A stretch of 32,453 nt of DNA from Oceanisphaera psychrotolerans (GTDB lineage: Bacteria; Pseudomonadota; Gammaproteobacteria; Enterobacterales; Aeromonadaceae): positions 1 to 32,453 of the forward strand of contig NZ_MDKE01000027.1 in NCBI RefSeq assembly GCF_001870485.1, in the 5' to 3' direction. Positions 1-7,706 of the stretch are shown here, piece by piece. Every line of letters starts with the position of its first letter. Position 1 is the first letter of the stretch. Made by a program: the position numbers and the translations under genes. Below the pieces are notes generated by a model. The model did no database searches. It was not told the origin of the DNA and saw only the letters and a list, made by a program, of their open reading frames with translations.

Positions 1-289
1 CCAAATATGGCGCATCGCGACGCCGGTTACACAAGAGGTGTCCATCTCATCATCCATGGGGGCTCCACCGCGCCATCCCTGGCGCGGTGGGTCGGCGGCG
101 CTGCGTCCTTTATTCTCCCTGATGGCAGGGAGTGGCCTGCAGGTGTCGTCTACAGACAGCTCGGTGCTCGTAAAGAGGCAACAGAGAGCGTTTCCCACGA
201 CCGTGACATGCCATGGAAGGTGGCTGTGTTGTCTCTGCACTCGAACTCAACAACGACCCAGTCTTTAGTCCGATTGGTATGAGGTGCCC
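1..289. other. Non-coding stretch at the window edge
   Basis: No convincing gene is visible. Its main content is the pair of hairpins at 65-132. On the minus strand a short open frame starts at 57 and runs off the window edge (19 codons, first residues MDDEMDTS). It has a GGAG-like sequence just upstream, but it is too short to support. No T-rich intrinsic terminator for zntA is seen in the bases following its stop codon. Confidence 0.5.
65..132. repeat. Two consecutive perfect hairpins, REP/BIME-like
   Basis: The first hairpin pairs 65-75 with 80-90 (11 bp, CCACCGCGCCA, loop TCCC). The second pairs 115-121 with 126-132 (7 bp, CTCCCTG, loop ATGG). They are 24 bases apart and neither is followed by a T-run, so neither looks like an ordinary intrinsic terminator. 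The arrangement resembles interspersed palindromic repeat units found between genes in gammaproteobacteria, which is an inference because no second copy is seen in the window. Confidence 0.5.
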
Positions 290-2554
290 TCACTCCTGAC
301 TCCGTACTGTCAGTAATCGTAAGGCATTGAGGGTCACCAGGGCGGTGGCGCCGGTGTCGGCCAGCACCGCCAGCCAGAGGCCGGTGATACCGAGGACGCT
401 GGTCACCAGAAACACCGCCTTCAGCCCCAGCGCCAGGGTGATGTTCTGGCGGATGTTGCGGTGGGTGGCGCGAGACAGCCGCACCGCATCGGCCAGGCCG
501 GTGAGCCGGTTGTGGGTGAGGGCGGCATCGGCGCTGTCCAGCGCCACGTCGGTCCCCTGGCCCATGGCGATGCCCACGCTGGCCTGCTTGAGCGCCGGGG
601 CATCGTTGATGCCGTCACCGACCATGGCCAGCTGGCGAGAGGCACCGAGTTGCATGATGGCTTCCAGCTTGTCCTCGGGTTTCAATTCGGCACGGTAATC
701 GATGCCGAGTTCATCGGCAATACGGGCGGCGGCGGTCTGGTGATCGCCGGTCAGCATCAGGCAGCGGATATTCAGTTGCTGCAGTGCTGCCACGGCGACT
801 CTGGCATCGGCTCGCAGCGGGTCGCTCAGCGCGAACAGGGCGGCGATCTGTTCGCCGATCACCAACACCACCAGAGTATGGGCGTCGGCACGCAGCCGAT
901 CGATCTCGGCCTGCTGCCCGGCGGTCAATTGACCGGCATTCAGATGGGCCGGGGTACAAATCTTCAGCGGCTGTCCCTGCCACTCGCTTTCGATGCCGGC
1001 GCCGGGCAGGGTGCGTCTGTGGGGCAGATTTTCGGGTTGGATGCCTTCGGTCTCGGCGGCGGTCACCAGCGCCCTGGCCAGCGGATGATGCGAACCGGCT
1101 TCCAGCCCGGCGGCCAGAGTCAGTACCAGTTTGCGTTCGAAGGGCGGAAAGATGATCAGCTGTTGCAGCCGGGGCTCGCCCTGGGTCAGGGTACCGGTCT
1201 TGTCGAAGGCGAGGGTGTTTATTTTGCCCAGTTGTTCGAGGGCCGCGCCGCCCTTGATCAGAATGCCCATGCGGCTGGCGCTGGCCAGGGCCGAGGTCAC
1301 CGCCGCCGGGGTGGAAATTACCAGGGCGCAGGGGCAGCCGATCAGCAACAGTACCAGACCGCGGTAGGTCCAGGTGGCCCAGTCGGCACTCATCAGCAAC
1401 GGTGGCACCAGCGCCACCAAGGTGGCGGCCAGTATCATGGCCGGGGTATACCAGCGGCTGAAGCGTTCGATAAAGCGGGCGATGGGGGCCCGGTTGGACT
1501 CGGCCTGCTCCATCAGGTGCAGGATGCGGTCTATGGTGTTGTTGCCCGAGGTGGAGGTCACCCGTACCCGAACCGCCACATCCACCAGCAGGCTGCCGGC
1601 GGCAAGCCGCTCGCCCCTGCTGCGCTCGACCGGCAGCGACTCGCCGGTCACCGCGCTTTCATCAAACGCTGCCAGTTCGGTCAGCAGCGTGCCGTCCACC
1701 GGCAACCGACCGCCGGGGTGCACTTCTATTTCATCGTCTGGCCGCAGGCTGGCGGCGGTGACTTTTTCCAGGCCGTTGGCGGTGACGCGCAAAGCCTGGT
1801 TTGGCACCAGTGCCATCAGCGCCTTCACCCCCTTGCGGGCCTTATTGGCGGCCAGGCTTTCCAGCTTTTCTCCTATCAGGAACAGCAGCAACACCATGGC
1901 TGCCTCGGCGGTTTCGCCGAGCAGCAGGGCGCCGCAGGCGGCGACCGTCATCAGGGTCTCGATGGAGAAAGGCGAGCCACTGCGAGCCAGTTGCAGCGCC
2001 TTGCGACCGATGGGCCAGATACCCCAGAGTGTGGCCAGGGTAAACAGCGCCGGGGCGACGACGGGCAACAACAGGCTGGCACCGCCGGCGGCCACTATCA
2101 GGGCCAACAGCACCAGTATCGACCGGTTGTCTTGCCATGGCGTGGACGGAACGGTGGCAGGCCGATGCTCGGCTTTCTGTTCGTCAATAGGGGTAAAGCC
2201 GGCACCGCGGATGGCCTGGGTCACGGCGTGCGGGCTCACCTCCGGGGTCAGCTGCACCAGCAGCCGCTCGGTGCTGAAGCGGACCTCGGCACTGAGCACG
2301 CCGGGCAGGCGGCGAACGGCGGTTTCAATCTTGCTCGCGCAGCTGGGGCAGTCCATGCCGCCGATACGCCAGGAGTGGGCCCTGCCGGGGCCATCGTCGT
2401 CGCCGGCTGCCACCTTTTCGCTGGTGCCGTGGTCATCGCTCACGCAGGAGACGGTTTGACCGACGGGTTCACTGCGGGGCTGGCAATGATGAGTATGGTG
2501 ATGATGTTCGGCCCGGGGTGTCTGGTGTCTGGTGTGGTCACAGCAGTGTTTCAT
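290..2554 (-). CDS. zntA: Zn/Cd/Pb-exporting P1B-type ATPase
   Basis: This inner-membrane pump uses ATP to export Zn(II), Cd(II) or Pb(II). The protein has 754 residues. A His/Cys-rich N-terminus (HHHHTHHC near 17-24) precedes one heavy-metal-associated domain with GMDCPSC at 66-72. The actuator TGES is at 303-306, the membrane CPC at 407-409, the phosphorylated Asp451 in DKTGTLT, the HP motif at 490-491 and GDGIND at 646-651. Lys712 and Asp733 (DTGATALV) match residues typical of the zinc-type rather than the copper-type subfamily. I start at the ATG at 2554, which has AGGAG seven bases upstream; a GTG ten codons earlier has no such site. It lies 33 bases downstream of argP on the same strand, and no zntR-like MerR gene is adjacent. 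Confidence 0.92.
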   Translation of the reverse strand: MKHCCDHTRHQTPRAEHHHHTHHCQPRSEPVGQTVSCVSDDHGTSEKVAAGDDDGPGRAHSWRIGGMDCPSCASKIETAVRRLPGVLSAEVRFSTERLLVQLTPEVSPHAVTQAIRGAGFTPIDEQKAEHRPATVPSTPWQDNRSILVLLALIVAAGGASLLLPVVAPALFTLATLWGIWPIGRKALQLARSGSPFSIETLMTVAACGALLLGETAEAAMVLLLFLIGEKLESLAANKARKGVKALMALVPNQALRVTANGLEKVTAASLRPDDEIEVHPGGRLPVDGTLLTELAAFDESAVTGESLPVERSRGERLAAGSLLVDVAVRVRVTSTSGNNTIDRILHLMEQAESNRAPIARFIERFSRWYTPAMILAATLVALVPPLLMSADWATWTYRGLVLLLIGCPCALVISTPAAVTSALASASRMGILIKGGAALEQLGKINTLAFDKTGTLTQGEPRLQQLIIFPPFERKLVLTLAAGLEAGSHHPLARALVTAAETEGIQPENLPHRRTLPGAGIESEWQGQPLKICTPAHLNAGQLTAGQQAEIDRLRADAHTLVVLVIGEQIAALFALSDPLRADARVAVAALQQLNIRCLMLTGDHQTAAARIADELGIDYRAELKPEDKLEAIMQLGASRQLAMVGDGINDAPALKQASVGIAMGQGTDVALDSADAALTHNRLTGLADAVRLSRATHRNIRQNITLALGLKAVFLVTSVLGITGLWLAVLADTGATALVTLNALRLLTVRSQE

Positions 2555-2587
2555 GGTGTGCTCCTGAATAAGGTGTTCGGGCACAGT

Positions 2588-3511
2588 TTAGACCCTGGAG
2601 GTGCCTCCAGAGTCAATAGCCGGCAGCGCTTGTCGGGCATAGTCGATCAGGCGGCGGGACAGATCCTTGTGAATGCCCCGCTCCAGCAGCCAGCGGTGCC
2701 AGTACAGGGGCTGGATCAGCGTGCCCTGGGGATAGAGCTCCACCAGCCGGCCCTGGGCCAGATCGTCGGCAATCATCAGCCGGGGATTCAGGCAATAGGC
2801 AGCACCGGCGCGGGCGATGGCGACGAAGGCCTCGGAGGAGCGCACCGTATGACAGGGGTAGTCGCCGGCGGCCAGGCCAAAGTGCTGTGTGATATAGCGG
2901 GCGTGCATGTCGTCTTTCTGATCGAAGGCCACCGCCGGTGCCCGCCGCAGGGCGTCGAGTCCTATACCATCGGCAAAGTAGCGGGCCTTGAACTCGGGGG
3001 TCGCCACCAGGATGTAGTCCATCTGCCCCAGCCAGTCGCAGCGGCAGCCCGGCAGGGGCTCGTCGGACAGGCTGATGGCGCCGAAGGCCTCGCCGCTTTT
3101 CAGCTTGTCCAGGGTGCGGGATTCGTCCTCTACCAGCAGGTTCAGCTCGATGGGATGGGAATGCAGCAGCGGCGTCAGTGCCGGGATCAGCCAGGTGGCC
3201 AGGCTGTCGGCATTGGTGGCGATGGTGACCCCCAGCGGTTTTTGCGGGGCATCGGGCAGCAGCTCGGCCATCAGCGCGTTTTCGAGCTGACTCACCTGCC
3301 GGTAATGGGCCAGCAACTGCCGGCCCGCCTCGGTGGGCCGCGGTGGCTGGCTGCGTATCAGCAGCGGCTGGGCCAGTCGCAGTTCCAGCTGTTTGATGCG
3401 CTGGGACACCGCCGACTGGGTCAGGTGCAGCAGCCGGGCGGCGCGTTCGAAGCTTTGTTCGCTCACCACTTTGTCCAGGGCGGCCAGCAGCTTGTAGTCC
3501 AGTTCGCTCAT
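2588..3511 (-). CDS. argP: LysR-type regulator ArgP (IciA)
   Basis: This cytoplasmic transcription factor in E. coli senses arginine and lysine and activates the arginine exporter argO. The 307-residue protein has an N-terminal winged HTH with the signature FERAARLLHLTQSAVSQRIKQ near 21-41, followed by a LysR effector-binding domain. NADSLATWL, VAFDQKDDMH and the C-terminal YWHRWLLE match ArgP specifically, beyond general LysR similarity. The ATG has an AAGG seven bases upstream. It is divergent from the ACT-domain gene and argO, so the AT-rich gap at 3512-3688 probably holds its binding site. The downstream zntA may share its transcript. Confidence 0.9.
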   Translation of the reverse strand: MSELDYKLLAALDKVVSEQSFERAARLLHLTQSAVSQRIKQLELRLAQPLLIRSQPPRPTEAGRQLLAHYRQVSQLENALMAELLPDAPQKPLGVTIATNADSLATWLIPALTPLLHSHPIELNLLVEDESRTLDKLKSGEAFGAISLSDEPLPGCRCDWLGQMDYILVATPEFKARYFADGIGLDALRRAPAVAFDQKDDMHARYITQHFGLAAGDYPCHTVRSSEAFVAIARAGAAYCLNPRLMIADDLAQGRLVELYPQGTLIQPLYWHRWLLERGIHKDLSRRLIDYARQALPAIDSGGTSRV

Positions 3512-3560
3512 TAATGCCTTCCGTTATTAATTATTCTTATGATGATGAAGTTTTATTAGT

Positions 3561-3589
3561 TTTACTTAACTTTAGCCTTTCTCTAGTCT
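3561..3589 (+). promoter_or_regulatory. Candidate sigma70 promoter for the ACT gene-argO unit
   Basis: TTTACT at 3561-3566 and TAGTCT at 3584-3589 are separated by 17 bases, inside an AT-rich argP/ACT intergenic region. The elements match the consensus only partly. The AT-rich stretch upstream (3515-3560) is where ArgP would be expected to bind if regulation follows E. coli. Confidence 0.35.
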
Positions 3590-3688
3590 GGCTTCCATTG
3601 TTTAAGCCGCCTATGAAGAGCAAGCCGGTAACGACAGGTATCGGGGGCATTCAGGCAATCAAGTTTCTGCAATAACGAGGACAAGGCT

Positions 3689-4093
3689 ATGCCGGGAATT
3701 GTTGAGTTGGATGAATTGTTGACATCCATGTCACCCGAGATTCAAGAGGGTGAATATGTATTCTGTACGGTCGAGGGTGATTATTCGGACTATGTGCAGT
3801 TGAATCCGTTGGCCTGTTTCAGGGAGGCAGAAGGTTTGACCTTGATCCTGTGTGCCGAAACGGCACAACAGGCCGGGCTGACATTTGACGCCAGATTCAG
3901 GCAAATCACGTTAACGGTGCATTCGAGCCTGGAGGCGGTGGGTCTGACGGCGGCGGTAGCGGAAAAGTTGGCATCAAATGGCATCAGTGCAAATGTGGTC
4001 GCCGCCTATTATCACGATCATGTGTTTGTGCAATCGGAAAAAGCAGAAGCGGCCTTGTCGGCCTTGAAAGAGTTTGCCCACGGCATGAGCTGA
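3689..4093 (+). CDS. ACT-domain protein of unknown function
   Basis: A soluble 134-residue protein. The sequence (EGEYVFCTVEGDY near 21-33, then a C-terminal half with LTVHSSLEAVGLTAAVAEKLASNGIS and a final YYHDHVFV) fits the small double-ACT family, whose ACT folds often bind amino acids. No enzymatic domain is present. GAGG eight bases before the ATG supports the start. The gene sits between argP and argO, 70 bases before argO and in the same direction, so it is probably co-transcribed with the exporter. A role in sensing arginine or lysine is inferred from context only. Base composition is more AT-rich than in the neighbours. Confidence 0.8.
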   Translation: MPGIVELDELLTSMSPEIQEGEYVFCTVEGDYSDYVQLNPLACFREAEGLTLILCAETAQQAGLTFDARFRQITLTVHSSLEAVGLTAAVAEKLASNGISANVVAAYYHDHVFVQSEKAEAALSALKEFAHGMS

Positions 4094-4163
4094 ATAGTCT
4101 GTCGGGTATTGAAGGGGGGCGGAACAACCTGCCCCTCGCGTGATTTAGCAGGAGTGCGGCGTT

Positions 4164-4784
4164 ATGTATTGGTTTCCCTGGGTGCAGGGTTTTACGCTGG
4201 GGGCGGGGCTGATTATTCCCATCGGGGCGCAGAATGCCTTCGTGCTCAATCAGGGGATGCGGCGGCAATACCACCTGCTGGTGGCGGCCATCTGCAGCCT
4301 GTTCGATGTGTTGTTGATAGGCTTGGGGGTGTTCGGTGGTGGTGCCGCGTTGCAGTCCCACGGTGTGCTCTATTGGGGCATCAGCCTGGCGGGCATGGTG
4401 TTTTTGCTGTTGTATGGGGCGCACTGCTGGCGCCGGGTGTTCCAGCAAGGGCAGTCGGTGGCGCTGAGCGGGCGAGAGCGGGGTCTGAAGGCGGTGATCA
4501 TCGGGGTGCTGGCGGTCACGCTGCTCAATCCCCAGGTCTATATCGAAACCGTGATGATAATGGGCTCGGTCGGCGGTGGTTTTGCCGAACGGGACAAATG
4601 GGCCTTCGCCCTCGGGTGTTTCAGCGCCTCGCTGATCTGGTTTTTTACCCTGGCGCTGGCGGCGGCACGGATGAGCAACTGGCTCAACCGGCCCGTGGTG
4701 CAGAAGGTGATGGATGCCACCATCGGCACCCTGATGTGGCTGCTGGCCGCCAGGCTGGCGCTGGGGTTGAGTGACATCCTATAA
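4164..4784 (+). CDS. argO: Arginine exporter ArgO (LysE family)
   Basis: This inner-membrane carrier exports arginine, and the toxic analogue canavanine in E. coli. The 206-residue protein is almost entirely hydrophobic, with about six membrane spans. It has the family signature PIGAQNAFVLNQG near 19-31 and a second conserved stretch VTLLNPQVYIET near 118-129. CAGGAG upstream supports the ATG. The neighbouring divergent argP matches the known argP-argO pairing. The last six bases overlap the end of the convergent PLP-enzyme gene, so the two stop codons interlock. Confidence 0.9.
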   Translation: MYWFPWVQGFTLGAGLIIPIGAQNAFVLNQGMRRQYHLLVAAICSLFDVLLIGLGVFGGGAALQSHGVLYWGISLAGMVFLLLYGAHCWRRVFQQGQSVALSGRERGLKAVIIGVLAVTLLNPQVYIETVMIMGSVGGGFAERDKWAFALGCFSASLIWFFTLALAAARMSNWLNRPVVQKVMDATIGTLMWLLAARLALGLSDIL

Positions 4785-6536
4785 CAGCTGATCCAGCCTT
4801 TGCTGTTGTGCCAGTCGCTCCCGGTACACGGCCAGGGTGGTGGCGTCCACCAGACGATCCACCTGTTCACTGGCCATGAACTGCCGGCTGAAGCCGGGGC
4901 TGACCGGATCGATATGCAGCCGCGCGGCCAGGATGATATGAGCGATCAGCTCGCGCACCCGCTCCATGCCCATGGCCACCCGGATCGTGGTGCGGCTGAT
5001 GCCGGCGGCGGCCAGGGCGCTGTCGTCCAGTTCGGAATGGGAAGTCAGCGCCGGACAGAGCACCAGGGTATTGGTCTGGCCCAGGCTGACCATATGGGAA
5101 AAGGCTGGCTCCAGGGCGTCGAAGAAGCGTACGAAGGCGTCTCTGGGCAGTCCGGCCGGTTCGAGATCGAAGGTAAACAGCGGGCTGGGCAGGCCAAGCT
5201 CGAGTAGCTGATGCCGCAGGCCGGCATTGGGGTGCTGCTCCAGCGCGTGGGAATTGACCCGTATCTGCGGATGGGAGTCCAGGAAGCGGGTAAACACCAG
5301 GGTATTGATACATTTGGCCAGCATGCGCAGTTCCAGGGTCTTGAGCCCGGTCATCACCTCATAGGCCTTGTCGCCGTCGAGAAAAGCCCCCTTGATGTAA
5401 TACACCTGCCAGAACAGGGTCTGCTCCCAGCCGGGTTCGCCCTTGGGCAGGAACATGCGGGGCTGTTGACCTATCACTACCCCGGCGGTGGTGCTGCCGG
5501 TGCCGCTCAGATCCTTGGTATAGGAGTGGATGACAAAATCCGGTCGCTCGGCCTTGTCGGCACGCTGCAGTGGGCGAAACAGTACCGGGGTGGCCAGGGT
5601 GGCATCCAGCATCACCAGGGCGTCGACCTCGTGGCTCAGGCGGCAGATGGCGGGCACGTCCAGCATCAGGCCATGGGGATTGCAGGGCGACTCGATATAG
5701 ACCCGCAGTCGAGCGCCTCGGTCCAGCGCTTCCTGATGATCGGTGAGTGCCTGCTGTAGCGCCTGGCGGAATTCATCGGCTGTGGTGCCGTCGAACCACA
5801 CCAGGGTGACGCCCAGCTTCTGGGGTCGGGCGTAATAGTCCTGCAGCAGCTGATGCACGCCGCCATAGACATTGCGGCTGACCAGCAGGATGTCGTCACG
5901 CTCCAGCACCGTGCCCAGCAGGGCATCGATGGCGGCCATGCCGGAGTTGAAGTTCCAGGCCAGATAATCCGCTCCGTGGGGGCCGGCCTCCAGCTCGACC
6001 ATGGTATTGGCCAGTGCCAGCGAGGTGGGGTTGAGCAGCCGGGTATAGATGGCATGACTGGACTCCCGGCCATGAAAAGCATCGTCGATCCATTCGGTAC
6101 AGGCATAGACATAGGTGGCGGTGCGCACGATCACCGGGTTGGCGGAAAACAGCGCCGGTACCCGATCAAACAGCGGGTAGGGGCCTTTGGCCAGCCGAGA
6201 GCCCAGCTCCATGTTCAGGCCGCGCCATTGCTGACGAAAGGGGGTCTGCAGGTTTTCCAGTACCTTGGCGAGCTGAAAGGAGAGAAATTTCTTGGCGTTG
6301 AACTGGCTGATCTGCTGCTCGGGCGGCAGGCTGGCGAGGGTGTCTTGGGTCAGCTGCCAGAGTGCGTGAATGTCCTGATTGGTGCGGTTGAGATTAAGCA
6401 CCGCCTGACCCAGGCGCTGGCCATAGGGGCTGTGTGGGTCTATGCCGAAATGCTGCAATTGTTCGGTGACCAGGGCCTGTTCATCCTTGGCCTGGCTGGA
6501 ATGACGACGGGGTGACAACTCCGGATTAACAGACAT
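4779..6536 (-). CDS. Large PLP-dependent enzyme of the Cys/Met metabolism family
   Basis: A fold-type I PLP enzyme of the cystathionine gamma-synthase/lyase family. The 585-residue protein is far longer than the usual ~400. Residues 1-130 form a helical N-terminal extension without a recognised domain. The core has YTRLLNPT (164-171), NVYGGV (222-227), the PLP aspartate in LDATLATP (Asp311) and the Schiff-base lysine in HSYTKDLSGTGS (Lys341). I chose the ATG at 6536 because AGGAG lies seven bases upstream; an upstream in-frame ATG at 6623 lacks such a site. It is divergent from a LysR gene, which may control it. The substrate cannot be told from sequence; a C-S lyase or gamma-synthase activity is plausible. 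Confidence 0.8.
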   Translation of the reverse strand: MSVNPELSPRRHSSQAKDEQALVTEQLQHFGIDPHSPYGQRLGQAVLNLNRTNQDIHALWQLTQDTLASLPPEQQISQFNAKKFLSFQLAKVLENLQTPFRQQWRGLNMELGSRLAKGPYPLFDRVPALFSANPVIVRTATYVYACTEWIDDAFHGRESSHAIYTRLLNPTSLALANTMVELEAGPHGADYLAWNFNSGMAAIDALLGTVLERDDILLVSRNVYGGVHQLLQDYYARPQKLGVTLVWFDGTTADEFRQALQQALTDHQEALDRGARLRVYIESPCNPHGLMLDVPAICRLSHEVDALVMLDATLATPVLFRPLQRADKAERPDFVIHSYTKDLSGTGSTTAGVVIGQQPRMFLPKGEPGWEQTLFWQVYYIKGAFLDGDKAYEVMTGLKTLELRMLAKCINTLVFTRFLDSHPQIRVNSHALEQHPNAGLRHQLLELGLPSPLFTFDLEPAGLPRDAFVRFFDALEPAFSHMVSLGQTNTLVLCPALTSHSELDDSALAAAGISRTTIRVAMGMERVRELIAHIILAARLHIDPVSPGFSRQFMASEQVDRLVDATTLAVYRERLAQQQRLDQLL

Positions 6537-6723
6537 GTCTGGCTCCTGTTCAGGCATATCCTCAAGCATGGCCGAGGAAGGCTGAAAGGGCCAGATGGAG
6601 AAGCCGGCCTGTTGTATTCGCATCTACCCTGAAGAGGGTTGCCCGGGATAATGACAGCTCTTTTATCTTGCTCCAGTTCCACGTTCAGACAGCTCTGTTC
6701 GACCGCTGAGCGTGGTTATGGCG

Positions 6724-6740
6724 TGTTATAGTTGCATGCA
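6724..6740 (+). promoter_or_regulatory. Extended -10 promoter with overlapping palindrome for the LysR gene
   Basis: TG-T-TATAGT at 6724-6732 forms an extended -10 element (TATAGT matches five of six consensus bases) without a clear -35. The palindrome TGCATGCA at 6733-6740 follows directly. Transcription would begin near 6739, which rules out the TTG at 6732 as a start codon. Position between divergent genes suggests LysR autoregulation, which is inferred. Confidence 0.4.
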
Positions 6741-6755
6741 TTATCGAGCTTGGAG

Positions 6756-7706
6756 TTGCACCTCATAGATATCAGTTACCGTCAGCTCAAGGCTTTTATC
6801 ACCCTGGTGGAAGAGCGTAATATTACTCGTGCCGCCGAGCGAGTTCATCTGACCCAGTCGGCTCTTAGTCAGATGCTTAAACGGCTGGAGCAGCAACTGG
6901 AAGGTGAATTATTTATACGGGAAGGACGGGAGCTCAGCTTGACCCAGGCCGGTGAGGCACTGTATCGGGAGGCCCGTGTCATCGTCAATCGACTGGATAA
7001 GCTGTTACGGGATAACCGCGACCGTAGTCACGGCTTTCATAAGTCATTGGTGGTGTCGTCTCTCTACACCTTGTCCGCCTCGTTGGCTCCCATGACTCTG
7101 AACAGCATGAAACGCCAATATAACGATTTCACTTTCCGCCTGATCGAAGAGCGGGTGGATGACATCACGCGTTCTGTGCTTGAAGGCCGGGCCGATGTGG
7201 GCATTAATACCCCGAGCTATCATCCCGAACTCCATTTTATCCCGTTGTTTCAAGACTATCTGTGTCTGGCTTGCCGCGAAGATCATCCCTTGGCAAACGC
7301 CGACAGAATCAGTTGGGAGCAGGCTTACGAGCACGCAAGTATCGGTGTCAGCCCGGGGAACAGTTTGCGCACCCTGGCCGACGAGGCCTTTCATCGTATC
7401 GGGTTAAGCTATGATCCCGAGTTCAATGCTTCCCACACCTCCACCCTGTTGGGCATGATATCCAGTGGCTTGGGCTCGGCCATTCTGTCTTCGACCATTT
7501 TTGCCATCGACAATACACCTGGCATCCGCTTTCTGCCCATCCGCGCGCCTTACCAGTACCGTCAGGTCGGGCTATTGCTACGCAAGGATGCCCAGCGACC
7601 GCTGATCGACGAGTTCTGTCTCAAGATTCAGGATCAGGTGATGAGTTGGCAGGCGGTAAAGCTGGGGCTAGTACTGCTCCCGGGCCAACCGGGAGCAGCA
7701 GTGTGA
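6756..7706 (+). CDS. LysR-family transcriptional regulator with a non-ATG start
   Basis: A DNA-binding regulator of about 316 residues. The N-terminal HTH is ISYRQLKAFITLVEE followed by ITRAAERVHLTQSALSQMLKRLE; a typical LysR effector domain follows. No in-frame ATG exists at the beginning. TTG at 6756 has a GAG seven bases upstream and is used here. However, the family-like N-terminus (DISYRQLKAF) is preceded by an ATA codon at 6765, nine bases after GGAG, so the ATA may mark the ancestral or actual start. The gene is divergent from the PLP enzyme and convergent, with no gap, to the AbgT transporter. Its ligand is unknown; an acyl-amino-acid or peptide-like compound is a guess from the neighbours. 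Confidence 0.85.
   Translation: MHLIDISYRQLKAFITLVEERNITRAAERVHLTQSALSQMLKRLEQQLEGELFIREGRELSLTQAGEALYREARVIVNRLDKLLRDNRDRSHGFHKSLVVSSLYTLSASLAPMTLNSMKRQYNDFTFRLIEERVDDITRSVLEGRADVGINTPSYHPELHFIPLFQDYLCLACREDHPLANADRISWEQAYEHASIGVSPGNSLRTLADEAFHRIGLSYDPEFNASHTSTLLGMISSGLGSAILSSTIFAIDNTPGIRFLPIRAPYQYRQVGLLLRKDAQRPLIDEFCLKIQDQVMSWQAVKLGLVLLPGQPGAAV
7674..7698. terminator. 10-bp hairpin between convergent lysR and transporter genes
   Basis: CTGCTCCCGG (7674-7683) pairs perfectly with CCGGGAGCAG (7689-7698) around the loop GCCAA. It lies inside the last codons of the LysR gene, a few bases before two abutting stop codons. No T-run follows in either direction, so it may protect 3' ends or work as a weak two-way terminator. 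Confidence 0.5.

Noticed and set aside
1..57. Partial minus-strand gene starting at 57
   Set aside because: Only 19 codons are visible, and the supposed ribosome site is part of the adjacent hairpin repeat.
461..3514. Very long open frame (1017 codons) on the plus strand opposite zntA and argP
   Set aside because: It is the complement of two clear genes, its low-complexity Gly/Gln/His content is typical of antisense frames in GC-rich DNA, and it has no recognisable domain.
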